DNA from: CAVZOY01 sp963777095
Lineage (GTDB): Bacteria; Actinomycetota; Actinomycetes; Mycobacteriales; Geodermatophilaceae
Assembly (NCBI GenBank): GCA_963777095.1
Contig: CAVZOY010000001.1
Coordinates: 124,001 to 188,000 of the forward strand
Length of the DNA: 64,000 nucleotides
Direction of reading: 5' to 3'
This document shows, one piece after another, positions 17,004 to 25,345 of this stretch (its first letter is position 1; each line of letters starts with the position of its first letter). The notes beneath the pieces were generated by a model. That model made no database searches. It was not told where the DNA came from and worked only from the letters and a program-made list of their open reading frames with translations. Both the position numbers and the translations under genes were made by a program.

Positions 17004-18073
17004 GGCGCATCCGGGTCACCGGCGACCGGCCGTACGAGGTGGTCATCGGCGCCGGCGCGCAGGCCGAGCTCGGGCTGCTCCTGGCCGGGACGGCGCGGGT
17101 CGCGGTGATCCACGCCCCGCCGCTGGCTGCCGCGGCCGGCGCCGCCGTCGAGACCTTGCAGTCGGCCGGCGTCGCGGCCGAGGCGCTGGTCGTGCCCGAC
17201 GGCGAGGCGGCCAAGAGCGCCTCCGTCGCAGCACTGCTGTGGGACGAGCTCGGCCGCCTCGGCCTCACCCGCTCCGACGCCGTCGTCGGCCTGGGCGGGG
17301 GAGCGGTCACCGACCTCGCCGGCTTCGTCGCCGCGACCTGGCTCCGCGGTGTACGGGTCGTGCAGGTGCCCACCAGTGTGCTCGGCATGGTCGACGCCGC
17401 GGTGGGCGGCAAGACCGGCATCGACACCGCCGCCGGCAAGAACCTCGTCGGCGCCTTCCACCCGCCGGTCGGTGTGCTGGCCGACACCGACGTCCTCACC
17501 GGCCTCCCGGAGGCGGAGTTCCGCTCCGGGCTGGCCGAGGTGGTCAAGTGCGGCTTCATCGCCGACGGCGCGATCCTCGACCTGCTGACCGCCGACCCGT
17601 CCGGGCGCCGCGACCTCGAGGAACTCGTGCAGCGGTCCGTCCAGGTCAAGGCCGACGCGGTGGGCAAGGACCTGCACGACACGGGCGTGCGGGAGTTCCT
17701 CAACTACGGCCACACCCTCGGCCACGCCATCGAGCGGGTGGAGAACTTCCGCTGGCGGCACGGCGAGGCCGTGGCGGTCGGCCTGGTCTTCGCCGCCGAG
17801 CTCGCCGGGCAGGCCGGCCTGCTGCCCCGGGCGGACGTCGAGCTGCACCGCACGCTGATCGACGCCATGGGCCTGCCGACGACGTACGCCGGCGACTGGG
17901 CGCAGTTGCAGGAGGTGATGCGCCGCGACAAGAAGGCCCGCGGCGCATCGCTGCGGTTCGTCGTCCTCGACGGGCGAGGTCCTGGTGAAGCTGCAACGCC
18001 CACAATCCTGACCGACCCCGACCAGGCCTGGCTGGACGCCGCCTGGGCCGCCGTCTCCGGAGGGACCGCATGA
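17000..18073 (+). CDS. aroB: 3-dehydroquinate synthase
   Basis: This 357-residue NAD-dependent zinc enzyme turns DAHP into 3-dehydroquinate. It shows VVGLGGGAVTDLAGFVAATW (NAD loop), QVPTSVLGMVDAAVGGKTGI, the zinc-ligand region SGLAEVVKCGFIAD, and the His ligands in NYGHTLGHAIE and RHGEAVAVG. The GTG start overlaps the aroK stop. Near the C-terminus (17970-18005) the stretch GRGPGEAAT is unlike the family, while the neighbouring frame reads GEVLVKLQRP. Two compensating one-base errors may therefore hide there. The stop overlaps the aroQ ATG. Confidence 0.95.
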   Translation: MRRIRVTGDRPYEVVIGAGAQAELGLLLAGTARVAVIHAPPLAAAAGAAVETLQSAGVAAEALVVPDGEAAKSASVAALLWDELGRLGLTRSDAVVGLGGGAVTDLAGFVAATWLRGVRVVQVPTSVLGMVDAAVGGKTGIDTAAGKNLVGAFHPPVGVLADTDVLTGLPEAEFRSGLAEVVKCGFIADGAILDLLTADPSGRRDLEELVQRSVQVKADAVGKDLHDTGVREFLNYGHTLGHAIERVENFRWRHGEAVAVGLVFAAELAGQAGLLPRADVELHRTLIDAMGLPTTYAGDWAQLQEVMRRDKKARGASLRFVVLDGRGPGEAATPTILTDPDQAWLDAAWAAVSGGTA

Positions 18074-18504
18074 CGATCCAGGTGTTCAACGGCCCGAACC
18101 TCGGCCGGCTCGGCCTCCGCGAGCCGGAGAAGTACGGAACGACCACCCACGCCGAGCTCGTCGACCTCATCGAGAAGACCGGGCGCGACATGGGGGTGGA
18201 GGTGCAGGTCCGCCAGACCGATGACGAGGGCGAGATGCTGCGGTGGGTGCACGCGGCCGCCGACGCCGGCGATCCGGTGCTCATCAACCCCGGCGGCTGG
18301 TCGCACACGTCCGTCGCGCTGCGCGACGCGCTCGCCGGGCTGAACGCCCCGCTGGTCGAGGTGCACATCACGAACATCCACGCGCGCGAGGAGTTCCGGC
18401 ACCACTCCTACGTCTCCGGCGTGGCCGACGGCGTGATCGCGGGGCTCGGCGTGAGCGGCTACATCCTGGCGCTGGGCTGGCTCGCGCAGCAGGGCGTGCG
18501 ATGA
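18070..18504 (+). CDS. aroQ: type II 3-dehydroquinate dehydratase
   Basis: This 144-residue dodecamer-forming enzyme catalyses anti-elimination of water from 3-dehydroquinate. The active site loop is FNGPNLGRLGLREPEKYG, with the catalytic Arg and Tyr. INPGGWSHTSVALRDAL has the substrate Asn, and VEVHITNIHAREEFRHHS the catalytic His. Length and motifs match the mycobacterial enzyme. It overlaps aroB by ATGA and the following peptidase gene likewise. Confidence 0.97.
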   Translation: MTIQVFNGPNLGRLGLREPEKYGTTTHAELVDLIEKTGRDMGVEVQVRQTDDEGEMLRWVHAAADAGDPVLINPGGWSHTSVALRDALAGLNAPLVEVHITNIHAREEFRHHSYVSGVADGVIAGLGVSGYILALGWLAQQGVR

Positions 18505-19605
18505 GCCGTCCGGCCGAGCGCCGCGAGCGGCTGCGTGCGGTCGCCGTCCAGCAGGGTCTGGACGCCGTCCTCGTGACCAACCTGCTCAACGTCCGCTACC
18601 TGACCGGCTTCACCGGCTCGAACGGCGCGCTGCTGCTGCGGGCCGACGGCGGCGACCTGTTCGGCACCGACGGCCGTTACACCACCCAGGCCGGCATCCA
18701 GGTGCCCGACGTGGAGCTGCTCGTCGACCGGGCCACGGTTGCGGCGCTCGCCCGCCGGGCGGTGCAGGGCAGGGCGACCCGCGTCGGCTTCGAGTCGCAC
18801 GAGGTGACGGTCGACGGGTACGCCGCGCTGGAGAAGGTGTTCGCCGACGAGGCCTCGGGCTCCGCGGCGCCCGAGCTGGTGAGCATCCGCCGGGCGGTCG
18901 AGGACCTCCGGGTGGTCAAGGACGACGGCGAGATCGGGTCGCTGCGCCGCGCCTGCGCGGTCGCCGACCAGGCGCTGGCGGAGCTGGCGGCCGAGGGCGC
19001 GCTGCGGCCCGGCCGCACCGAGCTCGAGGTCGGCCGGGAGCTCGACGCCCGCATGCTGCGCGCTGGGCGCCGAGGCGCCGTCGTTCGAGACGATCGTCGC
19101 GACCGGCGCGAACTCCGCGATCCCGCACCACCGGCCCGACGCGACCGAGCTCCGCGCCGGCGACTTCCTCAAGCTCGACTTCGGCGCGACCGTCGACGGC
19201 TACCACTCGGACATGACGCGCACCGTCGTCCTGGGCGAGCCGGTGGACTGGCAGCGCGAGATCTACGGCCTCGTCGCCGCGGCGCAGGCGGCCGGGCGGG
19301 CCGCGCTGGCCGTCGGCGCGGACGTCGTCGCGGTCGACGCGGCCTCCCGAGAGGTCATCGTCGAGGCCGGCCACGGCGACCACTTCACCCACGGTCTCGG
19401 GCACGGGGTGGGCCTGGAGATCCACGAGGCACCGGGCATCGGGCCGCTCGGCGCGGGTACGCTGGCCGCCGGCATGGCCGTCACCGTGGAGCCGGGCGTC
19501 TACCTTCCCGGCCACGGCGGTGTCCGGATCGAGGACACCCTCGTCGTCACCGATGACGCGCCCGAACTGTTGACCCTCACGAGCAAGGAACTGCTGGTCC
19601 TCTAG
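18501..19605 (+). CDS. M24-family Xaa-Pro aminopeptidase (one frame break)
   Basis: This dinuclear metallopeptidase of about 367 residues has a creatinase-like N-terminal domain (LLNVRYLTGFTGSNGALLL) and a pita-bread catalytic domain. The frame breaks near 19058 (atgctgcgcgctggg, one extra base). Downstream, LKLDFGATVDGYHSDMTR gives the two Asp ligands, GLGHGVGLEIHE the His ligand, and VTVEPGVYLPGHGGVRIEDT the two Glu ligands, so the active site is complete. It lies between aroQ and efp, as in mycobacteria (pepQ position). It ends directly before the efp ATG. Confidence 0.92.
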
Positions 19606-20166
19606 ATGGCTACCACCAACGACCTGAAGAACGGCCTGGTCCTCAACCTCGACGGCCAGCTCTGGACCGTCACCGAGTTCCAGCACGTGAAGCCCGGCAA
19701 GGGCGGAGCGTTCGTGCGGACGACGCTGAAGAACGTCCTCTCGGGCAAGGTCGTCGACAAGACGTTCAACGCCGGTACCAAGGTGGAGACCGCGACCGTC
19801 GACAAGCGGTCGATGACGTACCTGTACAAGGACGGCAGCGACTTCGTCTTCATGGACGGCGACACGTTCGACCAGATCCACGTGCCGGCGGAGACGGTCG
19901 GCGGCGGTGCCGACTACATGCTGGAGAACACCGAGGTCGTCGTCGCGGTGCACGAGGGCGTGGCGCTCTACGTCGAGCTGCCGGTGACCCTCGAGCTCGT
20001 CGTCGAGCACACCGACCCGGGCCTGCAGGGCGACCGGTCCACCGGCGGCACGAAGCCGGCCACGCTGGAGACCGGCGCGCAGATCCAGGTGCCGCTGTTC
20101 GTCAACACCGGCGACAAGCTCAAGGTCGACACCCGGGACGGCCGGTACCTCGGCCGCGCGAACTGA
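19606..20166 (+). CDS. efp: elongation factor P
   Basis: This 186-residue three-domain factor relieves ribosome stalling at polyproline. The tip loop of domain I is KPGKGGAF with the Lys at position 32, where other bacteria carry a modifiable Lys or Arg. No obvious modification gene is in the window. The middle OB domain has DGDTFDQIHVP and the C-terminal OB domain has GLQGDRSTGGTKPATLETG, the family signature. ATG 19606 directly follows the TAG of the peptidase gene, so the two are translationally coupled. Confidence 0.97.
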   Translation: MATTNDLKNGLVLNLDGQLWTVTEFQHVKPGKGGAFVRTTLKNVLSGKVVDKTFNAGTKVETATVDKRSMTYLYKDGSDFVFMDGDTFDQIHVPAETVGGGADYMLENTEVVVAVHEGVALYVELPVTLELVVEHTDPGLQGDRSTGGTKPATLETGAQIQVPLFVNTGDKLKVDTRDGRYLGRAN

Positions 20167-20190
20167 CGCTGGGGCGGGCGGGGGAATCGC

Positions 20191-20604
20191 ATGGCTGCCC
20201 GGTCCAAGGCGCGCAAGCGCGCCGTCGACATCCTCTACGAGGCCGACCTGCGCGGCCGGGACCGCGTCGAGCTGCTCCGCGAGCGGGTCGCTGACACCGC
20301 GACCCCGCCGGTCAACGACCACTGCGTGCGGCTGGTCGAGGGCGTCGCCGAGAACTCGGCGCGCATCGACGAGCTGATCGAGCGGCACGCCCACGGGTGG
20401 TCGCTCGAGCGGCTGCCCGACGTCGACCGCGCGATCCTGCGCATGGCCGTCTACGAGCTGCTCTGGGTCGACGACGTCCCGGACGCCGTCGTCCTCGACG
20501 AGGCGGTGTCGCTGGCCAAGGCGCTGTCGACCGACGACTCGCCGGCCTACGTCAACGGCGTCCTCGGCGCCGTGCTGGACGCCGAGGTCCCCGCCGGCTC
20601 CTGA
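20191..20604 (+). CDS. nusB: transcription antitermination factor NusB
   Basis: This 137-residue all-helical protein binds boxA RNA with NusE in rRNA antitermination. The N-terminal RSKARKRAVDILYEADLRG is the RNA-binding arginine-rich helix, and VDRAILRMAVYELL and DEAVSLAKALSTDDSPAYVNGVLG are family signatures. Length is normal. It ends the rightward aro-efp-nusB run, and a bidirectional hairpin follows before the convergent ABC transporter genes. Confidence 0.97.
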   Translation: MAARSKARKRAVDILYEADLRGRDRVELLRERVADTATPPVNDHCVRLVEGVAENSARIDELIERHAHGWSLERLPDVDRAILRMAVYELLWVDDVPDAVVLDEAVSLAKALSTDDSPAYVNGVLGAVLDAEVPAGS

Positions 20605-20638
20605 GAAACACCTCGTCGGCATCGCCTGGCGCTGACCG

Positions 20639-20706
20639 CCGTGCCGGGGTTCCTCGTGCCGTACCGGCTCTGCAGCAGCGGCACGGCGCGAGAAACCCCG
20701 GCACGG
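20639..20706. terminator. bidirectional hairpin between nusB and ABC permease
   Basis: CCGTGCCGGGGTT... at 20639-20661 pairs imperfectly with its complement at 20679-20706, giving a long stem, followed on the + strand by CCTTTCTTC. It lies between convergent genes, so it can end both transcripts. Confidence 0.7.
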
Positions 20707-20717
20707 GGGTCCTTTCT

Positions 20718-21782
20718 TCAGTGCATGTCGCGCCGGGCGAAGAGCAGTGATCCGAGCCCGATGAGCACCACGGCGCAGATGCCGAGGAACAGTCCGGCCT
20801 GCAGGTTCCCGAGGTAGTACTCGACGTACCCGCCCATGTTGTCCGCCGAGTAGTCGATCTGGTCGAAGAACGGGATCGTCATGCCTCCCGGGCTGACCAG
20901 GGCGACGGCGTTCGTGCCGAGCATCCAGGGCATCCAGCTCGGCTTCATGTTGGCCAGGATGAGCTGGATGACCACCACGTAGGCGAAGGCGATGCCCAGG
21001 GCCGCGCCGGTGTTGCGGACGATGCTGGTCAGGCCGAAGCCGAGCACCGCCGCGAGCACGACCAGCAGGACGCCGCGAGCCTGCGTCTGGAGGAGGGTGC
21101 TCCAGAAGCCGTCGGGCAGGGGCTCGTCGAGGCCGACGGCGGCGTCGAGGATGCCGGCCATCGTCAACCAGCCCACCTGGGCGAGCACTCCGAGCAGGGT
21201 GGCGCCCAGCACGAGGACGACGAGCTTGGTGCCGATCACCCGCAGCCGGCGCGGTGCCCAGAACAGCAGGGCCACGATCGATCGGGAGGACCACTCGGCG
21301 CCGATCCACGTCGTCCCGATGACGAAGGCCAGCGCCGCCGCGAGGCCGGCGAACGCCACGGCACCGATCGCTCCCGCGTCGGCGAGGTCGAAGGGCGCCT
21401 TGCTGAGGAACGACTCGACGCCGCCGATGTCGTCGGCGGTCAGCTCCGGCCCGCAGAGCTCCTCGGGCGACAGACCCTCCGGCGCGCCCTGTGAGAAGGC
21501 TTCGGGGTTCTCGAGGCAGTCCTGCCGGTAGCGCTCGTTGTCGACGAGGATCTGGTCGATCTGTGCCTGGGCGTCCGCGTAGTCCGACGCCGTGGGCTCG
21601 CCGAACTGGAGCAGCCCGATGACGATCGCGGCGACCCAGCCCACGACCGCGAGGCCGAAGAGCACCTGGATGAAGCGGCGGGCGCGGAAGCGGTGCAGCT
21701 CGGCCTTGAGCAGGCTGCCGCGGGAGGTCGGGGGCAGCTGGTCGGCCGGCGCCGCCGGGGGCTGCTGCAGGGTGGCGCTCAT
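20718..21782 (-). CDS. ABC transporter permease (ABC-2 type)
   Basis: This 354-residue membrane protein has a cytoplasmic N-terminus (LKAELHRFRARRFIQVLFG), a first helix, a long extracellular loop with two Cys (residues about 75-140), and five further helices from about residue 150. GAEWSSRSIVALLFWAPRRLR is the amphipathic cytosolic segment typical of ABC-2 permeases. It overlaps the ATPase gene by four bases (ATGA), so the pair forms one export or multidrug-type system. The substrate is unknown. The gene ends at the shared terminator with nusB. Confidence 0.87.
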   Translation of the reverse strand: MSATLQQPPAAPADQLPPTSRGSLLKAELHRFRARRFIQVLFGLAVVGWVAAIVIGLLQFGEPTASDYADAQAQIDQILVDNERYRQDCLENPEAFSQGAPEGLSPEELCGPELTADDIGGVESFLSKAPFDLADAGAIGAVAFAGLAAALAFVIGTTWIGAEWSSRSIVALLFWAPRRLRVIGTKLVVLVLGATLLGVLAQVGWLTMAGILDAAVGLDEPLPDGFWSTLLQTQARGVLLVVLAAVLGFGLTSIVRNTGAALGIAFAYVVVIQLILANMKPSWMPWMLGTNAVALVSPGGMTIPFFDQIDYSADNMGGYVEYYLGNLQAGLFLGICAVVLIGLGSLLFARRDMH

Positions 21783-22711
21783 GCCGCCGGCTCCCCGGTG
21801 ATCGCGAGGAAGGCCGTCTCGAGGTCGGCGTGCACCGGCGTCAGCTCCTCCAGGTAGTGACCGTGCTGGGCGAGCAGTCGGGTGACCTCGCCGGGGGCGG
21901 TGACGTTGTGCACGGCGAGCGCGGGCCCGCGGACGTCGTCGAAGGGCGACAGCGCGAAGCCGGCGGCGTGCAGCACGCCTCCGGCGCCGTCCCGGTCGGG
22001 GACGCGGATGACGACGTCGTGGGTCGACTTGCCGGCCAGCACCTCGGCGACCGGGCCGTGGGCGACGCGGCGGCCGCGGGTGAGGATCGTGACGGAGTCC
22101 GCGACCTGCTGGATCTCGGCGAGCAGGTGCGACGACAGCAGCACCGTGGTGTGCCCGTCGCGGCCCAGCCGGCGGATGAGCTCGCGGACGTCGCGGATGC
22201 CGGCCGGGTCGAGACCGTTGCTCGGCTCGTCGAGGATCAGCAGCTGCGGGCGCTTGAGCAGCGCGGCGGCGATGCCGAGGCGCTGCTTCATGCCCAGCGA
22301 GTAGCCCTTGAACTTGTCGCCGGCGCGGTCGTGCAGGTCGACGGTCTCCAGGCACTCGTCCACGCGGGCGCGGGGCACCCCGGCGACCTCGGCGAGCAGC
22401 TGGAGATTCCGGCGACCGGAGAAGTTCGGGAAGAACAGCGGCGTCTCGACCAGCGCGCCGATGTGCCCGATGACCTCGGGCAGCGCCTCGGGCACCGGGC
22501 GGTCGAAGATGCGGGCGGTGCCGGAGTCGGCCGAGACGAGGCCCAGCAGTACGCGGATCGACGTGGTCTTGCCCGAGCCGTTCGGCCCGAGGAAGCCGTG
22601 GACGCCGCCGGTCTCGACGAGCAGATCGAGGTCGTCCAGCGCCTTCTGCGGGGGCCGCCCGCGGCGACCGCGGTAGGTCTTGGTCACCGCCTCCATCACG
22701 ACTGCCGGCAT
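21779..22711 (-). CDS. ABC transporter ATP-binding protein
   Basis: This 310-residue ATPase pairs with the downstream permease. Walker A is GFLGPNGSGKTTSIR, the Q-loop region GALVETPLFFPNFSG, the ABC signature YSLGMKQRLGIAAAL, Walker B LLILDEPSNGLDP, and the H-switch LLSSHLLAEI. This is the DrrA/CcmA-like type with a C-terminal extension. The start is ATG 22711, chosen because GGGAGGGG lies 5 bases upstream; an in-frame ATG 48 bases further up would add a non-homologous leader. It may export a drug-like or lipid substrate. Confidence 0.92.
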   Translation of the reverse strand: MPAVVMEAVTKTYRGRRGRPPQKALDDLDLLVETGGVHGFLGPNGSGKTTSIRVLLGLVSADSGTARIFDRPVPEALPEVIGHIGALVETPLFFPNFSGRRNLQLLAEVAGVPRARVDECLETVDLHDRAGDKFKGYSLGMKQRLGIAAALLKRPQLLILDEPSNGLDPAGIRDVRELIRRLGRDGHTTVLLSSHLLAEIQQVADSVTILTRGRRVAHGPVAEVLAGKSTHDVVIRVPDRDGAGGVLHAAGFALSPFDDVRGPALAVHNVTAPGEVTRLLAQHGHYLEELTPVHADLETAFLAITGEPAA

Positions 22712-22848
22712 GGCGCCCCTCCCGTGGTTCCGTGGATTGTGGGCTGCACAGTCGCACATCGGCGTGTCTCCGCCCAGCCACGCCCGCGCGTGTCGAAACG
22801 CTTGCGGTCCGTAACGTGACCTGGACTCGACGATGAGCCGGAAAGCGC

Positions 22849-22883
22849 GACGGCCCCCGCGGCAGGTGCCGGCGGGGGCCGTC
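22849..22883 (-). terminator. bldD terminator hairpin
   Basis: A perfect 12-base-pair stem (22849-22860 with 22872-22883) and an 11-base loop lie 60 bases past the bldD stop. In the leftward transcript it is followed by GCGCTTTCC, a weak U run. The rest of the 232-base gap between bldD and the ABC genes shows no gene. Confidence 0.7.
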
Positions 22884-22943
22884 GATCGCCTTCTGCAGGG
22901 TCCCGCCGCGAGCGTGCGAGCGGTGGGGGGCAGAGGGTGTTTT

Positions 22944-23499
22944 TCAGCGCGGAGCGCGGCGCCGCTCCCAGTGCGGGTCGACGACCTCGTCGTCGTCCTC
23001 GCCGCCGCCGAAGCCCACGACGCTCTCCATGCCGGGGGAGAGCACGCCCCACTCGATGAGCCGCGTGGTGAGCTCGTCGGGGCTCATGTCGTAGATGATC
23101 GCCAGCGACTTGAGGTCCTCGGCGCGGATCGAGAGGACCTTGCCGTTGTAGTCGTGCCGCTGCGCCTGGATCGTCGACGCGTAGCGCGCCAGCGGGCCGG
23201 CCTCGTCGGCCGGCAGCGAGCCGAGCGACTCGAGGTTCAGCACGATCTTGGTGGTCGAGGTCACCGCGGACGACGGCCGCGGGTCGGGCAGCAGCTCCGA
23301 GACCGGCACGCCGTAGAACACGGCGAGCTCGGAGAGGCGCTGCACGGTCACCGCCCGGTCGCCGCGCTCGTACGAGCCGACGACGACGGCCTTCCAACGT
23401 CCGTGCGACTTGTCCTCCACACCCTGCAAGCGACAACCCCTGCTGGTTGCGGATGGCGCGGAGTCGGGCCCCGAGGGCCCGGGAGTAGTCGGTGCTCAT
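22944..23499 (-). CDS. bldD: BldD developmental master regulator (one frame break)
   Basis: This XRE-family regulator of about 184 residues binds cyclic di-GMP as a dimer in Streptomyces and represses developmental genes. The N-terminal helix-turn-helix starts STDYSRALGARLRAIRNQQG. The frame breaks near 23430 (tcgcttgcag, one extra T). It then continues GVEDKSHGRWKAVVVGSYER, near-identical to the Streptomyces protein. The C-terminal domain keeps RHDYNGKVLSIRAEDLKSL; the family's RxD...RxxD c-di-GMP signature is plausible in RHD and RAED. It diverges from pyrR, the same neighbourhood as in Streptomyces. Two BldD-like boxes lie upstream. Confidence 0.93.
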
Positions 23500-23542
23500 G
23501 ACAGTCCTGCTCACCGTCCGTCATCGTGGATCGGTCCTGGTC

Positions 23543-23557
23543 GTCACGCAGCGTACT
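23543..23557. promoter_or_regulatory. BldD-type box 1 upstream of bldD
   Basis: GTCACGCAGCGTACT matches the Streptomyces BldD consensus NTNACNC(A/T)GNGTNAN at every fixed position except one (the second-last A is C). It lies 44 bases upstream of the bldD start. Confidence 0.6.
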
Positions 23558-23613
23558 GGTCTCGCCGTTGCCGCAACAGCCGGGCACTCCCCGTGTGGGT
23601 CAGTCGTGTGTTC

Positions 23614-23628
23614 ATCACGCTGCGTGAG
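23614..23628. promoter_or_regulatory. BldD-type box 2 in the bldD-pyrR intergenic region
   Basis: ATCACGCTGCGTGAG matches the BldD consensus NTNACNC(A/T)GNGTNAN at every fixed position. It lies between the divergent bldD and pyrR genes, suggesting autoregulation and possibly an effect on the pyrimidine operon. Confidence 0.7.
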
Positions 23629-23701
23629 CGACGGAGGCGGTCCTCGGTGGGCGCGGCCGGTGCAGTACCGTCGTCGCCGGTCCACCCCACTCCTTTAACG
23701 A

Positions 23702-23727
23702 CCCGTCCCGTGAGGCGGGGAAGGAGG
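23702..23727 (+). promoter_or_regulatory. PyrR-binding hairpin next to the pyrR ribosome binding site
   Basis: CCCGTCC(CGTGA)GGCGGGG folds as a short hairpin at 23702-23720 and contains TCCCGTGAGGC, which fits the PyrR-binding-loop pattern UCCNGNGAGG. It abuts AAGGAGG (23721-23727), the ribosome binding site of pyrR. This layout suits the translational repression by uridine-nucleotide-bound PyrR known from mycobacteria. No antiterminator/terminator pair is visible. Confidence 0.7.
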
Positions 23728-23731
23728 CCTG

Positions 23732-24347
23732 ATGGCCGGCTCGATCGACCCTGCCCTGCGCGGGTCCGCCCCTCCCGGCGCGCAGCCCGGGACTCTTCTG
23801 CACATCCGCCGACGTCGGCCGGGTGATCGACCGGATGGCCCACCAGCTCATCGAGCGCGCGGCCAGCCTGCATCCCGACCGCCCCGACGGCGGCCTGGGC
23901 GACGTCGTCCTCATCGGCATCCCGACCCGCGGCGCCCCGCTGGCCCGCCGGCTCGCCGCCCGGATCGAGGCCTTCTCCGGCATCGCGGTCGACACCGGCA
24001 CCGTCGACATCACGCTGTACCGCGACGACCTGCGGCTGCGCGGCGTCCGTGCGCTGGAGCCGACGGTCCTGCCGGACGACGGCGTCGACGACCGGCTCGT
24101 GGTGCTCGTGGACGACGTCCTGTTCTCCGGCCGCAGCGTCCGGGCCGCGCTGGACGCGCTGCGCGACCTGGGCCGGCCGCGCGCGGTGCAGCTCGCCGTC
24201 CTGGTCGACCGCGGCCACCGCGAGCTGCCGATCCGCGCCGACTACGTCGGCAAGAACGTGCCCACGTCGCGGTCCCAGCAGGTGCGCGTGCACCTCGCCG
24301 AGACCGACGGCGCGGACGAGGTGCTGGTCACCGAGGGGGAGTCGTGA
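23732..24347 (+). CDS. pyrR: bifunctional pyr operon regulator / uracil phosphoribosyltransferase (one frame break)
   Basis: This protein of about 204 residues binds pyr mRNA in response to UMP/UTP and has weak UPRTase activity. The start ATG 23732 follows AAGGAGG. The frame breaks near 23806 (ctgcacatccgcc, one extra base), joining the N-terminal leader to SADVGRVIDRMAHQLIERA. IGIPTRGAPLARRLA, the PRPP loop LVVLVDDVLFSGRSVRAAL and RGHRELPIRADYVGKN are all family signatures. It is the first gene of the pyr operon and sits 28 bases before pyrB. Confidence 0.94.
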
Positions 24348-24375
24348 TCCCCGCCGGGAAGGCGAGGGACGTCCG

Positions 24376-25345
24376 ATGAAACGACACCTGCTGGAGGCGG
24401 CCGACCTCGACCGCGACGACGCCACGCTGGTGCTCGACACCGCGGCGCAGATCGAGTCGGCGCTGACCGGCCGCGAGGTCAAGAAGCTGCCGACCCTGCG
24501 CGGCCGCACGGTGGTGAACCTGTTCTTCGAGGACTCCACCCGCACCCGGATCAGCTTCGAGCTGGCCGCCAAGCGGCTCTCGGCCGACGTCATCAACTTC
24601 TCGGCCAAGGGCAGCAGCGTGTCCAAGGGCGAGAGCCTCAAGGACACCGCGCTCACCCTCGAGGCGATGGGCAGCGACGCGATCGTCGTCCGTCACCACG
24701 CCTCCGGGGCGCCGCACCGGCTGGCCGGCTGGGTGCGCGGCAGCGTGGTCAACGCCGGGGACGGCACCCACGAGCACCCCACCCAGGCGCTGCTCGACGC
24801 GTACACGATCCGGCACCGCCTCGGCCGGCTGGAGGGCGTCCGGGTCGCGATCGTCGGCGACGTCCTGCACAGCCGCGTGGCCCGCTCCAACGTCCGCCTG
24901 CTGCACACGCTCGGCGCCGAGGTCACCCTCGTCGCCCCGCCGACGCTGCTGCCGGTCGGCGTGGGCAGCTGGCCGGCGGAGGTCTCCTACGACCTGGACG
25001 GCGTCCTGCCCAAGGCCGACGTCGTGATGATGCTGCGGGTGCAGCAGGAGCGGATGAACGCCTCGTTCTTCCCGAGCGCCCGCGAGTACAGCCGCCGCTA
25101 CGGCCTCGACGCCGACCGCATGGCCACGCTCGCCGACGACGCGATCGTCATGCACCCCGGCCCGATGAACCGCGGCATGGAGATCGCCGCCGAGGTGGCC
25201 GACTCCGTCCGCTCCACGATCGTCGAGCAGGTCGCCAACGGCGTCTCCGTGCGCATGGCCGTGCTCTACCTGCTGCTCGGAGGCAATGACCGCTGCAGCA
25301 TCGACGCAGAGCACCGTCGAGCCGCGACGCAGAGGAGGATCGTGA
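24376..25345 (+). CDS. pyrB: aspartate carbamoyltransferase catalytic subunit (break near the 3' end)
   Basis: This enzyme of about 322 residues condenses carbamoyl phosphate and aspartate. FFEDSTRTRISFELAAKRL contains the carbamoyl-phosphate STRTR motif. KGESLKDTALTL, GDGTHEHPTQALLDAYTI, GDVLHSRVARSN and HPGPMNRGMEIA are in place. After YLLLGG the frame appears to break at about 25286 (ggcaatgacc, one extra A). The corrected tail MTAAASTQSTVEPRRRGGS ends at 25345 with a GTGA overlap to the pyrC start, which supports the correction. No regulatory PyrI subunit gene is present. Confidence 0.94.

Noticed and set aside
20639..20706. Another member of the 63-bp palindrome family
   Set aside because: Arm sequence, arm length and loop size all differ; it fits an ordinary bidirectional terminator between convergent genes.
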